Numbered from the stretch's first letter, positions 1 to 13,637 are shown. The stretch is 64,000 nt of DNA from Fremontodendron californicum (GCA_030761205.1 JAULJL010000027.1:3725001-3789000), one strand, 5' to 3'. Notes: generated by a model from the letters alone, not told the origin. A program made the numbers and translations.

Positions 1-3000
1 GAGTCGAATTATTCGTTCAAATTTGAAAGTTCATTTGATATTTAGGAGGACTTAAATAAAAATATTAAGCTTAAAACATAGGTTTGGACAAAAAACTGAA
101 ACTCGTTTTAAAAATACATCATGCCTTGGATATAGTATTTTTGCCTAGGTCTGACCCGACCTGATCCGCTTTACTATTAGTTATACAAAACTTTTAGAGG
201 GACCGATCATTTTTAAGAGGGATCGGTCATTTTTGAAGAAGGATCGATCTTTTTTTAAGAGGAATATATTATTCTGTGTGAAAAGATTGATCTATGTGGG
301 CCTGGATAGTGTCCTTATATAGTCAATTCGGGTATGGACATGAAATTCTATCCATATTTCGGGTCGGACCAAACTTGAATAGTCACAAATTTCCTTAATA
401 ACCTACTTGAATCCAACCCAAACTCGACATAACCCGACCTATGAACAATTCTATTTTAAAATAAGTACTTACATATTAAGTGACAATAAAAGTAACAAAC
501 TCAAATGATTCTGTAAATAGATCACTTTATATAGTCCGGGGCTTTTGCAACTTTATTATTTTTGCTTGATTCATTCTTTTGTATAAGTCTAGCTTGAAAG
601 CTAGTACATTGATGGTGTAGCAATTTACATTATATTCTTGGATAAATAAATCATTGTTTATTCAAAAAAAAAAAAATAACAAACTCAAAAAATAAAACTA
701 AAATTCTTTTAATTTCTTCATTCTTCAGCTCATTTTATTGTATTCTTATTATCAAGAAACAATAACAAAAGAAAAAAAAAAGTAATATATATATATAACA
801 CTAGGTAATCGTAATCAAGAAAACCAATCTTCACCACTTCTTTTTTTTTATTCAAAGGAGGTCGCAGCTTATGAATAAGATAAATGGATTGCAGATGTTG
901 GAATTCGAATCAGATACCCACTAGATTTAACATCTTAAAAATAATTGTATGAACCAACTAGATTAAGTACCGAGTTCCCCACTTGCTTTTGAGTTCCAAT
1001 ATGACTTACATTTCAATAGAAAGTTGAAGAAAAAGATGCCCATTATACCATCATTTCCATCCTTCTTTCTCTTGATGGCCCTCGACAGCGTCTGAAATTG
1101 ATCTTGGTATCAGATCGTATTCAAAAACGAAAACAGGATAGACACTAAACTCCAAAGGGATATAGTAGTACGTTACCATTAGCCATCTTCGATCACCATC
1201 TTATTTCACATATATAACTGGCATTAAAGCCATCATCTTTCAGCTTGAATACTGCTACTACTTTGAATAACAGAGTTCGTTTTTTTCCGCAATATAGATG
1301 ATGATCAGATGGGGGGACCTCTAAACAACTAGTTATGCTATTTTGTTTATGGCCAAAGATCAAAATGTTATTGTCATAGCGGATGTTATTGAAAATATTC
1401 GGTATAGAATTTAATATGACATTGATAACTGATAATTGCAGAAGACATCGATGGCTTAAAAAATTGTTGCCTTCCATTTCTTTTAATATTTCAATTTGGT
1501 AACTGACCCACCCTGTCTAACTCGTTGAGGTGTTTGGCGTGGAGCCAAACAGTTAAGGGTTGCTTTGATATCACTTGTTAAGGGCTATTACTCTCTTGTC
1601 ACGAGGTCATTACCCTTCCTCGCAAAACCGGTTTATTGGGGTGTACATCACCCACGCTTTTGATCCCTAATTACTGAAATTAAGAATCCAACATTTTACC
1701 AACAGACCACACCGTTATTGGCTCCAAATTTGGTAAATACAAATCGATCTAAACATCTTCATGATATGAAACGTAACATTAATGAAATATTGCCCCCCTC
1801 TACCCCCTAATGTACATCATATAAATCTACTAAAGGGCCCAAATTGTACTCTACTACAAGTACAAAGTCCCAGCTGATTTGGTTTGTTTCTGTCTTTAAG
1901 AACCGACTTTATCTAATGGTTAGAAATTAGAAACTCAATGTTTAGAGGTTAAATTAGGGGACGTCGAAAAAGATTGGTAGCTTAATGTCATCTTTCTATT
2001 TGTAAATGCGCAATGGGATATGGGAAATGATAGTAACATGCAAGCAGTCCCAATCCAGCCTCTACTAATCCATCACACAACACCGATTGACTCCTAGAAG
2101 AGTATGGCCATGTGATAGAAAGATTGTGACTTGAGAAGCAAGGGCCAAAACGGATTTGGAAGTATGCGTAGTAGGTTTCGAAACCTACTTCGCCGTATTC
2201 TCCTAAATACTTAAACTGAATATTTTCAATATGATTTAATACAATGATTCTCTTATTAAGAGGATTTTAATACAAAAAATTTCGACTATCATGCATACAT
2301 AAAAAGTTTGCAAGTCTATAAACAAATTCATGCATAAAAAACTTATTCTACTATACTACTATATATTTTCTTTCAGGTGGACATAATTAAATAAAAAAAA
2401 ATGAAAATAACCAAATTCGTGACAAATTCACCTAAAGATGCATGACTATGAACATCTTCATCTTCATCTTCATCTTCATCATCATTATTATTATTATTAT
2501 GTCATACGCCGGTGGAAAAGTTAGAGCGTAGAAATCATTTAGTAGACCTTGGAGAATAAGGTATTTATATTGTTTATAAAATTTTAGATTGAGTTTAGTA
2601 TCACGAGTCAAGTGATATCAATTGAGTTGAAAAATTATATATAAAAAAAGAAATATATTATGAAATAAAAAATATCTATATTTTTTCTTTTAATATTTAT
2701 TACTTCATCCGTCCACAAAGTAAGTGTGCCAAAAATTAATTATTACTGTTCAGATATATTATACATAGAATATAAGAGAGAAAAAAAAAGATTAGGGTTT
2801 ACAATAATGGCTACAATATTTTAATTAGCCTAAGAAGTGAATGAGTAATTAGGAATGTGGTAGTAGCTAGGAGTGATTGGACGTTGATAGAGAAGAAGGG
2901 GCATGCAATTGGCATTAATTTTCATTAACCATTGCTGGGGAGTGGGGAATGTGGGATCATGTCATGTTCATGCATTGCATGGATGTATATGTATGAACCA

Positions 3001-3050
3001 ATAACCATGAACATGAGAATATCTGTTCTCAAGAGGGTGTGTGAATGTGG
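1..3050. other. intergenic, degenerate repeats
   Basis: No gene is recognisable. Positions 1-455 carry GGTCGGACC/CCCGACC-type motifs and end in a 'gaacaattcta' terminus like the hAT MITEs found elsewhere in the window, so a decayed copy is likely. Around 1500-1680 there is a compact, less AT-rich stretch whose reverse complement contains 'gtgatatcaaagc', reminiscent of the sequence near retrotransposon primer-binding sites; this is weak. A (CATCTT)n(ATT)n microsatellite lies at 2453-2499. The 94-codon open frame on the minus strand near 1193-1477 has no recognisable domain and low-complexity composition. Confidence 0.5.
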
Positions 3051-3113
3051 GGCTAATTAGTGACGTGACCCTGGTTTCGTGGTTGAAAATGGAGTGGGAA
3101 GAAAAGAAAGGGC

Positions 3114-3119
3114 CACGTG
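3114..3119. promoter_or_regulatory. G-box CACGTG upstream of CCD4
   Basis: A perfect palindromic CACGTG (in context GGCCACGTGGG) lies about 740 bp upstream of the CCD4 start codon. G-boxes bind bHLH and bZIP factors in plants and the CCACGTGG form resembles an ABRE. The match is seen; its function is inferred. Confidence 0.4.
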
Positions 3120-3237
3120 GGTCGAGTGATCAGTCATTGGAGGAGCTCAGCTCAGCTCCAAGAAGAGGGAGGAACGCCGGGTTAGACTTTATAATGAAAA
3201 AAAACTTATGTGCAACAAGTAAAATAAAAATAAAAAT

Positions 3238-3284
3238 AGAAAAAGAAAAGGAAAAAGAAAAAGAAAAGGAAAAGGAAAAAAAGT
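3238..3284 (+). repeat. GAAAAA-type purine tract
   Basis: About 45 bp of pure A/G sequence built from GAAAAA and GGAAAA units, about 580 bp upstream of the CCD4 start codon. It creates an apparent Lys/Glu-rich open frame that I do not treat as a gene. Confidence 0.8.
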
Positions 3285-3720
3285 TGGGGGTGTCGGTAGT
3301 TGTTTAGACTGATTTATTTTTCACTCTCTGACTGCCTTTCTGTGGGAATAAGTGTGTCTCTGACTCTAAAGTCTCACTCTCATTGGTCCCTAATTTTGGG
3401 ACCCTTTGCCCTCCAATTATGGCTCAAACCAAAAACTTTGTCAAGCAAATTTTGGGGGGTTTTTGGTTTGGCCCCAGATATTGATGTATTTTTTTTTTTA
3501 AATATAAATTTTCCTTTTTTTTTTCTCTCTTAAGAGTATTGAGAGATGAATCCCTCCTCTACTACTCTATAGTCTATAAAAATGTTTGCAATTGACAATC
3601 ACCAAGTGCCCATTGCAAAAAATGCACAACGTGGTCATCCTTTACATGTCTGAGGTGGACCTCCATACAAACAAATCCCATTCTTTTTCACCAGCCCCCT
3701 GGCCCCTACCCCCCCAAACT

Positions 3721-3731
3721 CTATTTATACC
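3721..3731 (+). promoter_or_regulatory. TATA-like box of CCD4
   Basis: A CTATTTATAC motif lies about 135 bp upstream of the CCD4 start codon and is followed by a CT-rich leader (3740-3855) typical of plant 5' UTRs. There is no other good TATA candidate closer to the start. A transcription start near 3755 would fit. Confidence 0.55.
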
Positions 3732-3859
3732 CATTTTTCTCTTCCTTTCTGTCCAAATCTCACTCTCTCTTCCACCTCCTCTTTCTTTCTCCAAGGGAAC
3801 AAGCGAAAAACACTCTCAGTTACCTGAAACACACTTCTGACTTCTCTCCTTTAAAAGCT

Positions 3860-5698
3860 ATGGCTTCTTCTCCCACAGGTAATTGGGCCAAAGCCCAGAT
3901 TTCCCATCCTCTTTTATCCTTCTCCTCCTCAACAGTATATTTGGGCTTCTCTCCAACATCCATCGCCTGGAAGAAACGGCAGCCCAACAAAACTAATCTT
4001 ACGAGAACCAAAAACATCAACATTATTCACTCAGCTTTGCAGTCTCCTTCGGTTATCCATTTCCCAAAAAAATCATACCAAAACCCCTTAATCCCCAGAG
4101 AAGAAACCTCCGTAAATGTAAAACCCAAAACCCACCACCACCAGCCACAGTGGAACCTCCTCCAAAGAGCTGCCGCCATGGCCCTTGACATGGCTGAAAG
4201 CGCGTTGGTCTCACGCGAGCTTCAACACCCACTTCCCAAAACCGCTGACCCACGTGTGCAAATCTCCGGAAACTTCGCTCCCGTCCCTGAACAACCCGTC
4301 GAGCAATCTCTTCCCTTCACCGGCACCATCCCTTCTTGCATCAACGGCGTTTATCTCCGCAACGGCGCCAACCCTTTATTTGACCCCGTTGCAGGCCACC
4401 ACTTCTTTGACGGTGACGGCATGGTACACGCTGTTTCCATTGATAATGGCAACGCCAGCTACGCTTGTCGTTTTACCGAAACACAAAGGCTTTTACAAGA
4501 AAAAGAATTGGGCCGCCCTGTTTTCCCTAAAGCAATTGGTGAACTACATGGCCACTCAGGGATTGCCAGGCTTTTACTTTTTTATGCGAGAGGGCTTTTT
4601 GGCCTTGTTGATCACAAACAAGGCACTGGAGTAGCTAACGCTGGCTTAGTCTATTTCAATAACCGAGTTCTAGCTATGTCCGAAGATGATCTTCCTTACC
4701 ACGTTCGCATCACTTCCTCAGGTGATTTGGAAACGATTGGAAGATACAATTTTGATGATCAACTTAAATCCACAATGATTGCACATCCCAAAATTGATCC
4801 TTTTTCCAAAGAACTATTTGCTTTGAGTTACGATGTTGTCCAAAAGCCTTACTTGAAGTACTTCAGGTTTTTACCCGACGGTAAAAAATCACCCGATGTC
4901 GAGATTCCTCTATCCGTGCCAACTATGATGCATGATTTTGCCATCACCGAGAATTTCGTGGTGATCCCTGATCAGCAAGTGGTGTTCAAGCTGCAAGAAA
5001 TGATTACCGGTGGGTCTCCTGTGATTTATGACAAGAACAAGAAGTCTCGGTTTGGGATTCTTTCTAAAAATGCAAGTGATTCTAAGGATATTATATGGGT
5101 TGAATCGACTGATACTTTCTGTTTTCATCTATGGAACGCTTGGGAAGAGCCGGAATCGGATGAAGTTGTGGTGATTGGTTCTTGCATGACACCTCCTGAC
5201 TCTATTTTCAACGAATGTGACGAGAGTTTAAAGAGTGTATTGTCCGAAATTAGGCTTAATTTGAAGACAGGTGAGTCCACGCGCCGCCCAATAATCTCAG
5301 AATCAGAGCAAGTGAACTTGGAAGCTGGGATGGTGAACCGGAACCGGCTTGGAAGAAAGACACGGTACGCTTATCTTGCCATTGCTGAACCATGGCCAAA
5401 AGTGTCAGGATTCGCCAAGGTTGATCTTTTTACTGGGCAGGTAGAAAAACACATTTACGGTGATAGAAGATATGGTGGGGAGCCCTTTTTCTTGCCTCGA
5501 GACGACAACTGTGACTCAGCCGAAGATGATGGCTATATTCTTTCCTTTGTTCACGATGAGAAGACTTGGAAATCAGAACTTCAAATTGTGAACGCCATGA
5601 ATTTACAGCTCGAAGCTTCAATCAAATTACCGTCCAGGGTTCCATACGGCTTTCATGGAACGTTTATAGACGCCAAGGCATTGGTCAATCAAGCTTAA
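3860..5698 (+). CDS. CCD4: carotenoid cleavage dioxygenase 4, chloroplastic
   Basis: Encodes 612 residues in a single exon, the expected size for CCD4, a non-haem iron dioxygenase of plastids and plastoglobules. Family members cleave carotenoids at the 9,10 (9',10') double bonds to give C13 volatiles such as beta-ionone and thereby lower pigment in petals, fruit or seed. The RPE65-like seven-bladed propeller begins near residue 135. The four iron-binding histidines are all present: H309 (AHPK), H358 (MMHDF), H423 (FCFHLWN) and H599 (YGFHGTF). The first about 60-100 residues are rich in Ser, Thr and basic residues and diverged, consistent with a plastid transit peptide. The ATG at 3860 is the first in frame after the TATA-like box and CT-rich leader. 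No frameshift or missing ligand is seen. Exact substrate (CCD4a or CCD4b type) cannot be told from sequence alone. Family assignment is firm. Confidence 0.97.
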   Translation: MASSPTGNWAKAQISHPLLSFSSSTVYLGFSPTSIAWKKRQPNKTNLTRTKNINIIHSALQSPSVIHFPKKSYQNPLIPREETSVNVKPKTHHHQPQWNLLQRAAAMALDMAESALVSRELQHPLPKTADPRVQISGNFAPVPEQPVEQSLPFTGTIPSCINGVYLRNGANPLFDPVAGHHFFDGDGMVHAVSIDNGNASYACRFTETQRLLQEKELGRPVFPKAIGELHGHSGIARLLLFYARGLFGLVDHKQGTGVANAGLVYFNNRVLAMSEDDLPYHVRITSSGDLETIGRYNFDDQLKSTMIAHPKIDPFSKELFALSYDVVQKPYLKYFRFLPDGKKSPDVEIPLSVPTMMHDFAITENFVVIPDQQVVFKLQEMITGGSPVIYDKNKKSRFGILSKNASDSKDIIWVESTDTFCFHLWNAWEEPESDEVVVIGSCMTPPDSIFNECDESLKSVLSEIRLNLKTGESTRRPIISESEQVNLEAGMVNRNRLGRKTRYAYLAIAEPWPKVSGFAKVDLFTGQVEKHIYGDRRYGGEPFFLPRDDNCDSAEDDGYILSFVHDEKTWKSELQIVNAMNLQLEASIKLPSRVPYGFHGTFIDAKALVNQA

Positions 5699-6244
5699 TT
5701 AGACGTAAATTAAGTTTAAAAAAAAGAAGAAAAAGAACAGTTTTTACCGTACAGGAAGATTTTTACCAGAGGGATGGTTCAGACTTCATAGAACAGATCC
5801 CCGAATTCTCCTGGAAATATATATATATATATATTTATTGGTTAGATATAGGTTTTTTAACCCTTTGTTTTGAAGGAACCAGCTTGTAGCTTTTTAGCAT
5901 TGTAGCTATAGAATTTGAGCTCAGCTGGTTTCTGTTTCCTTCTCCTTTAATTTTATTTTTATCTGTTGATTTTTCACTTCTACATTGTAGCTAATAAATA
6001 TTTTACAGTTTTAATTTACAGTGTACACAGAATTTGCCTGTTTCTTTTTTGGTCAAGCTTGTTTCGACTGTTCCGATTCTTTTTAATTAATGCTTATTAT
6101 TTTTGGTGCATGTTTTCTTTATTTTATTTACACAAAATTAAGTTTGAATAATGTTGTCCACATTTCAGTTTCAAAAACATACTATACTAGCTTTTTGTCT
6201 TTTGGTTTTGTCAGATATTAATTTGACTTTTTTTTCCTTCTGTC

Positions 6245-6245
<1 letters not shown>
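5699..6245 (+). other. CCD4 3' flank and putative 3' UTR
   Basis: AT-rich sequence with a short (TA)n at 5816-5833 and AATAAA-like signals (for example 'taataaata' near 5992). Termination and polyadenylation of CCD4 probably occur here. No other gene is seen. Confidence 0.4.

Positions 6246-6247
<2 letters not shown>

Positions 6248-6282
<35 letters not shown>
6248..6282. repeat. (AT)n microsatellite
   Basis: About 17 uninterrupted AT dinucleotides. Confidence 0.95.
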
Positions 6283-6284
<2 letters not shown>

Positions 6285-6784
6285 AGCTCTCTGAGTCAAA
6301 AAGCACATGATATGGTCCCATGGTCTCAGATAAACATATATATATTAACAGAGTGATCAATTCACAAACATAGTTAAGATTCAATGTTAAAGGGTGCAGG
6401 GTGAGAATTTAAGACAATGAAATCCTTTTGGTTTTGTTAAGATTACTTCTTAATTAAAATGACTATGCTTCACCTTAAACAAGCATCTTTGTTTATACAT
6501 TAGCAGCCGACAGGCAACATTTTCTCTGTACTTGGTTGACAAATGGTGAAAAAGGAGTGAAAAGCGGGGGGGGAGTGGGTGAAAATTGTTAAGTGTTTGA
6601 AGGCACAAAGCCCGAAATACCCACCAGGCCAGCGGTTAAGTTTAAGAAGGGATCCCTATCCCAAACTCTAATTAACGCAGTCAAAAGCCAATAAAATGCG
6701 CTCTTGCCTCCTTACATCACTCGATTGTGACTGTTGCTACGTCATCTACTTGGTCTTTGGGTTTTAATCCAGAGTTTAGTCTGT

Positions 6785-6956
6785 TTAACCTATGTTTATA
6801 GTCTATAAGCACCATTAAAAATTACTTATTTATCTTTTTAATTTTTTTTTTTACATTTAATATATTATTTTTTAAAATTAAAAAAAAAAAGTGATGTATT
6901 AATTATATTTTTTTCTATATATATCACCTTAATCAGTCCACTAATCACTGGTTAAC
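6785..6956. mobile_element. AT-rich MITE, 'TTAACC...GGTTAA' family
   Basis: Starts TTAACC followed by 'tatgtttatagtctataa' and ends with the inverted form 'aatcactggttaa'. The interior is almost pure A/T. Similar ends and interior recur at 9845-10004, 11984-12129 and 16854-17024, and partly in the second intron of the JAZ8 gene. The family is defined here by mutual similarity only; no target-site duplication was fixed. Confidence 0.55.
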
Positions 6957-8023
6957 ATTTTCGATTTAAAATTTAAATCTTAAAATTTATAATTTTTTTC
7001 TTTAATTTTCAAGTTACGATAGTGTTTATACAAAAAAAAAATTAGATAATCCAATTTCAAAATTATTTGAAAAACAAATTATTGAAAAATATTTGAGATG
7101 ATAGGATTTAAATTCAATTTGATCCGCTCAATTGTCAATTTATTCAAAAAAAAAAAAAATCTTTCATTTATTAATTTATTGTAAAATATTTTTTTATAGT
7201 GCGTTTTTTAAATTTATAAACACTAAAAAGTTTTGAATGCTTTAATTTGGCTAACTAGTTGGTAATGGTTGTAATCAAATGTTTTTGTTATATTGGTTTC
7301 TCTTAGAATACATTTGATGATCAATTAATTGAAACGAAATTAATAATTAGTCATTGCATTTTGTATTATGAAAAAAAGATGCTAACCTAACCAATATATA
7401 TATATATATATATATATCCCCCAAACCGGGTTTTTTTTTGGTATTTTGTTTAAAATTTTTTTATGTAAAATTTCATAATTTGCCGGAGAATGAATATAGG
7501 CCATAAGTTTAATAAAAGTTGGTTGTACGGGGGATGACAGTTACATGTATAGGTTTCTGACTTCTCATTGAGAAATTAATGTATAGAATAAAAAATTAAT
7601 GTATAGAATAAACAGCAGCAAGTGGGATACCAAATCAATCAAAACAAAACATAAGTCTCACTTAGCTTTATCGTAGGTTTTTGTCCAAAAAGTCTAGTCT
7701 TCAAACCCATAAAATTAACATCACTTTTGGTCGTAGACTCAAACAATATATTATTTTTTTTTTTAAACTTACTTTTTTTTTTCTTATTCTTCTTTCCCTT
7801 ATTTCCAACCATCGAAATCATTATGGTAATTGAATTTTTCATTGATTTTTTTGGTATAGAGGAGATCGTAATATATATATATATATATATTGCAGATTTT
7901 GAAATTCATATTCAAATGTATTGAATGTCATCTTTTAAAAATAATTATATAAATTAATTAGATTAAATTCTGAATTCTTTCTTTTACAAAATTCATGCAA
8001 AAATTACCTGTCACTCTATGACC

Positions 8024-8028
<5 letters not shown>

Positions 8029-8074
<46 letters not shown>
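8029..8074. repeat. (AT)n microsatellite
   Basis: About 22 AT units without interruption. Confidence 0.95.
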
Positions 8075-8077
<3 letters not shown>

Positions 8078-9844
8078 GTGATAATGTTAAAGATGACTTG
8101 CCATTTTTGTTTACTTTCTTTTCACTAGATAATAATTAAATAGGAAAGCACAGTGTACAAAAAGACTTTGTTTCTCAAATCCTAAAAGTAAAAAATTAAG
8201 TACACAATCTCTTAAATCTTAATTATTTCTCTGGTAGCTAATCTATATTTGAATTAGGGGGTTAAAAGTAAACAAAAGGAAGCGAATGAATCTTTTTCAT
8301 CCACTCTTGTTTTTAAAAAAAAAAATTAATTAATTAAGCACCTCAATTATCAAAATTCTAATGATTTTTCCACATATCACTACATGTTGGGAAATTCATT
8401 TACTAAATTAGATTGATGATTAATTTGGTCCAATTAGTGTGCTTTAATTATGACCTTTTGTTTGTAATCTGAAAATGGACCGACCACATTAATCTTCTTT
8501 ACCTTGCATAGTGACTACATATATTAATTTTTTAATAATAATGATCATGACAAGGGCTGTGTGGTAATAAGTATTAACTAATTAACTCCTTTCCCCCTCT
8601 GAATGCTATTTGAATTATTTTCAACTAGAAAATGGATAGAAGATAAAAAAAAAATTCATAAAGTTATCCAAACCTCAGTTGTAGTCTATTATTTTGTTAA
8701 ATGATTATAAATATGTAAAAATAATTGTTTAAAAAGTAATATTTTTTATATAAAAATTATCAAAGATTAAATATTAATTGTTAAAATTAAAAATTTAGCA
8801 TTCGACCAACAAACTAAAATGGTCGATATCTTTTGAGAATGCTGTTGCTTTCATTTTTTTTTCCTATGCCAGCAATAATAATTAATTAACTTTCCGCTAA
8901 TTAATTAATTATATCCAACAATATTACACATTAACTACTTAATTAAGATAATTGCTGCTTTCTAATTATCTTGATTTACATGGTAACTATACATTTTTTT
9001 CATTAATTTTTTTTGCATTATTTGTATATATTACAAATAGGTATAGAAGAATTACACTTTGAAATTCAAACTAATTTTATTCCAGTACTGCTAATGAGAT
9101 TGGAAAGTAAAGTTCTACATCTTTGCCTTTGTCAGCTTGTTCTAAATAAAGATTATTTAGAAAATGAATTTTTGTAAGACTTGAGTGTCGATTTTCAACA
9201 CTTATAAAATGAAGCATTAAATAGTATAAAGATTATTTGGCTTTTTAATGCCCTCTTACAGTAACGGGGAATCGAATGAATGTATCCAAATTATAATCTC
9301 TGCAAAATGGTAAGGTTGGACAGGCTTCGGGATTTCCGAATTTGCATGGAAAAGGTTGTTTACGGGCTGTCATAAGATTTCTTTTCGGCTTTCACAAAGT
9401 GGTAGTAATTAGTAAAGAAATTAATTTTATGAATAAATTGAGGGCACCTCCTTAGAGTACACGCACGAATTTCAAGACTTTACAAGCACTGAACCAATGA
9501 GCATTCCTCTCCAAGACAAAAATGCGGTCAAAATGCAAAGCAGGAGAAAATTTATGTTTCTTTCATTTAAAAAAGAGAAGAAAAAAAGAAATATCACAAT
9601 GGCAGCAGGACCGCAAGCAAAGCATAAACCTCCATTAAAACCCTAATTACTTTGAAGCACATGGTGTCCACGTGAAAACCACGTGGGAATATCAAAGGCT
9701 TAAAAACCCACCCCCGAAAACCGGCCACAACAAAAATAAATAAATAAATAAATAAATAAAATAGTTACTACTAGTAAGAGATGGAGCTAAGCTGGAAGAG
9801 AAGAGCATCCATGTCCATGTGTTAATTAAAAAAAAAAAGGTCCG

Positions 9845-10004
9845 TTTAATTGTCTATAAACATTGATTAAAGATTATTTATTTACTCTTTCAAAAAAAAT
9901 TATATTTAATACATTATTTTTATTAAATTCAAAAAAAATAATATATTAATTATATTTTTTTCTATATATAATATTTTAATCAATGTCTATAAACACCGAC
10001 TAAT
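9845..10004. mobile_element. AT-rich MITE, same family as 6785-6956
   Basis: Left end 'ttaattgtctataaacatt' and right end 'tgtctataaacaccgacta' are near-inverse of each other, enclosing an A/T-only core with runs of A and T. Each terminal segment also folds on itself around CTATAAACA. Same organisation as 11984-12129 and 16854-17024. Confidence 0.6.
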
Positions 10005-11983
10005 ATTTTCTTTAAAGAAAAATAGAGGAAGCTAAGAATTAAGTAAAAGAAGATGAAGGGCAGTAAATGGTCTGGGGTGAGTGGGACAATGGCCGCCAAA
10101 TCAATGGTTGGCAGGTGTTTGTTTGTTCATCTTGGCAAAGGGCCGAAATCCCACCAATATTTTAAAAATCCTTCCTCTCTTCTCTCTTCCGGTCTTCCCA
10201 TGAGGCATGAGCAAGTGTGCACCATAGCGGCGAGAAGTTTTGTGTGTCTGTGTGTGTTAATTTCACCATCTAACTTCCCCTAAAATCTGTGCACCATGAC
10301 GAAATGGATGATGCAGACTTCTACATCCTCTACTGGTATTGTATATTGTTTTACTTAATTTTTAAAATATTATTTATAAGCATTAAATTTAAAATTAATC
10401 AATAATAAATGGAAAGATCTAATTTGAACATAAAATCATATAAAATTTAAGATTTAACAAATATAGAATATTAGAATAACATTACTTAACATATCCTATT
10501 TACGTTTAAGTGAAATTAACCTGTGACAAATTCAAAAAAATGTAACATACAAAAATAATAGAACAAATTTGTGTTCTAATATTATGTTAAGTATCTCACA
10601 TAAAATCAATTGATAACATATGAAGAGCCCAATATGAATATAAAATCACAAAAAAAAAAAAATAGCAGATGTAATGTAACATCACTTAACGATTATTATA
10701 TAATAGCATAATTTAATCGATCGTTTTTAAGAAATTTTTAATCGATCGTTTTTAAGAAATTTTCAAACACCCAAGTTTATATAAAAAAAAAATGGCACTC
10801 ATAGTATAAATTTATAATTAATTCATAACTTTATTATTATGAAAAATAGATATATAGTTGTATATATTTAGAAGAGGACCCTATTCTTTTTTTCGGTACA
10901 AACAGGGCCATAGCCTAAGAATAGGAGAAAGGGTTGACAGATATTGAGATTCGAACTCTAAACTTGTTAGATGCTACCTCTTAAGGATTGCTGCATGAAC
11001 CAACTGAACTAAGTTTCGGGTTCAAAGATGACCCTATTCTCTGACCTTTATCATTGTTTAGACTTATGACCAGACTCTTCTCCTAGTCAGTGTCCCCAAA
11101 TCAAACACCATCATCTGTTTAATTTCTTTACCTTTTTCTATTTTTTTGGAAGTCAATTATTTGAATAATTAACTAACCTGTGACAAGATTAAAAAAATTA
11201 AGACTCTATTGATTGATATTTTTATTTTTTACTTATTAATTTGATTTTTATTTTTTATACAAATAATAAAAGTATCAGGAAACGGAACCTAAATCAGTAA
11301 ATACGGAGTAATGACATATTTAGAGATAAGTGCTATTAAATTACAACTTTTGACCTATTATTACAAAATTCCAATTAATTAATTCGTCGGCATCGATCTA
11401 ACTGTATTATGAATTTATGACTCATCTAGTTTGCTAACTCCTTTTATAAATTCGACCCTTTTGAGGAGTTGACCTTGGTTTTGAGGTTTTGTTTGATCAA
11501 TGCTGAATGTTTTTTCTGCACTAATTAATAATTATATATCTTTAGCAAATATTAATATATACTTTTACTTTGTACGAATGTTGCACTATTCTAGTGCTAC
11601 AAACTGAGAAATATAAGTGTGTGAAGCATAAAATTAATGGAGAAAATAAAATGCATTGCAAAGTTTCCACAATAGATTTGAAATTAGCTAGTTAGCCTGA
11701 TTTTCTTCTTCTAAGCAATACCATAAAGTTAATTAGTTTATATATGCACCATTGTTATATAAAGTATAAACTTTAATTCAAAATTAATGTAGGTCATCTA
11801 TCACTAGTGCTTAGTTGTTTAGAACAAATCTTAGTCGTTCTTTGTAATCTTGTTTATGATCTTTATTTTTTCTTGGATTAACATTCTTTTTTCTATTTGT
11901 GTCGAATGCAAGATTATATGGGTATATATTATATATATATATAAATGAATCATGCAGATTCATTATTTTTTTAAAGAAAAATG

Positions 11984-12129
11984 TTAACTATTATTTAATG
12001 GCACTTGTTAAGATGATATATTATTATTTTTTTAAAATTTAATAAAAATAATATATTAAGTATAATAAAAAAAATAAAAATAAAAATTAAATAATATTTA
12101 ATCGATATCTATAAACATAAATTAATCGG
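11984..12129. mobile_element. AT-rich MITE, same family
   Basis: Left 'ttaactattatttaatggca', right 'atctataaacataaattaat' with an A/T core. More decayed than 9845-10004. Confidence 0.45.
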
Positions 12130-13637
12130 ACCCTTTTTAAAATTCGGATTTTTTTTTTCACTTTTGAGCATCATTAATTGCACTTATTTTTTTCAAAAAA
12201 ATTAGGTCCTTTTGTTCATGTGCTCTTTTTTGTTGGGATAAGCTTTTTTATTTATGCATTCATTTGTAGAATTGGCCGACGTTGTTGGATAATATCAAAG
12301 TAGTTGAAGCTGATGAAAGCCCTGCCTCATCTACTCAAATTCACTAACCCCAAGCTATCTATTTCCATGCCCACTACAGCTGTTACATTCTCCTCTAAGC
12401 TCCACGAATCCTTGGGGCCGATGCCATATGCTCAAATTTTTGCAGGCCACGTCAATGAAACCACTGAATTCCAGTTATAGAAAACCATAAATTTACAAAA
12501 CCTGTTTGATGAGTACTATTGTTTTAGCTATGCCGACCAGTGAGGCCGAATATCAAGCATGCAGTAGCCCCCTGGATGCCACAAACTGATGACACCGAAG
12601 CAGGGTGCTTTCAGATTTTGGTCATGCAAACACAAATTTTTAAACCAGAAGGAAATTTCAAACCGGTGGTGATGATGATGAGATCCTTAAATGCATTCAT
12701 GGTTATGCTTGGTATATATATACGTAATAAAATTGTCATCATTTTCCAACCTTAACACCTGCATCACCATCCACATCACTACAATTTACTAGAAAAAAAA
12801 AAAAAAACTATACTGTGACAGCTGCTTGAAAGTTGAAAGTCGATTCATCGACGTGCTTATACCATCAACAAATCCAATCCCATGATGACCCAACAGAAAT
12901 AATTCCAACAGGGTAGGGAAAAAGCTAAACGTGTGTTGGCCTGGCCTTGGCCCTGCAAAGATCAACTGTACATTTTGAATTGTGGCTGTGTCGACCGTAC
13001 ATTCAACCACGTATCTCTCTCTGACTCTCTCAGCTCTCCTGGATTTCTGTTTGCTATATGAACATGCTGACGTTTACGTGGAAATCTACCTGACTCTTCA
13101 AGGCTCCCATGCGGTTATTGAGTGACGATTTTTTATTTATTGGTTTCTTCATGTAAATATGTGCTAAGACCAAGTACTTCGAATCTACTGGAGAGATGGT
13201 CTGGTGCAATGTAACCAATATCAAGGAATATAGTATATTTTAATAAAGGAAAGCCCTAATCAGCTCAAGAGAAGCTAGCTGTTATAGCTTACCTTATGTC
13301 TTGTCACAGTTATTTTTAATCATAAACTAAGACTAAGATTCATTAATCTAGGAATTAATGCTTGTAATTCATTGAGTTTCTCCTTACAAACAACAATGTT
13401 GTTGTGCAACAGTAAAACCACCTAAGAGTTGTTTCAAAACAATGTTTTTTAGAGTATAAAATACAGTAGAAAACGACAAAGGGCTTGATTTCCAGCAACC
13501 TTACACCCTCCCCCACCGGCCATATGGTAAAAAAATGATGGTTAAAAACCTTATTAATTACGAATAACTTGTTATAACAAAAGCATATAGTTTCTCCCTA
13601 TTTTTTCTTTTTGTTAAACATGATCTATAGAGTTATG

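Noticed and set aside
1141..1160. 'ctccaaagggatat' as a possible miR393
   Set aside because: Only the first part matches and there is no complementary arm nearby.
3041..3307. 88-codon frame ending in Lys/Glu repeats upstream of CCD4
   Set aside because: The second half is a GAAAAA purine tract in the CCD4 upstream region.
4053..5128. Several minus-strand and alternate-frame open frames in CCD4
   Set aside because: Shadows of the GC-richer CCD4 coding sequence.
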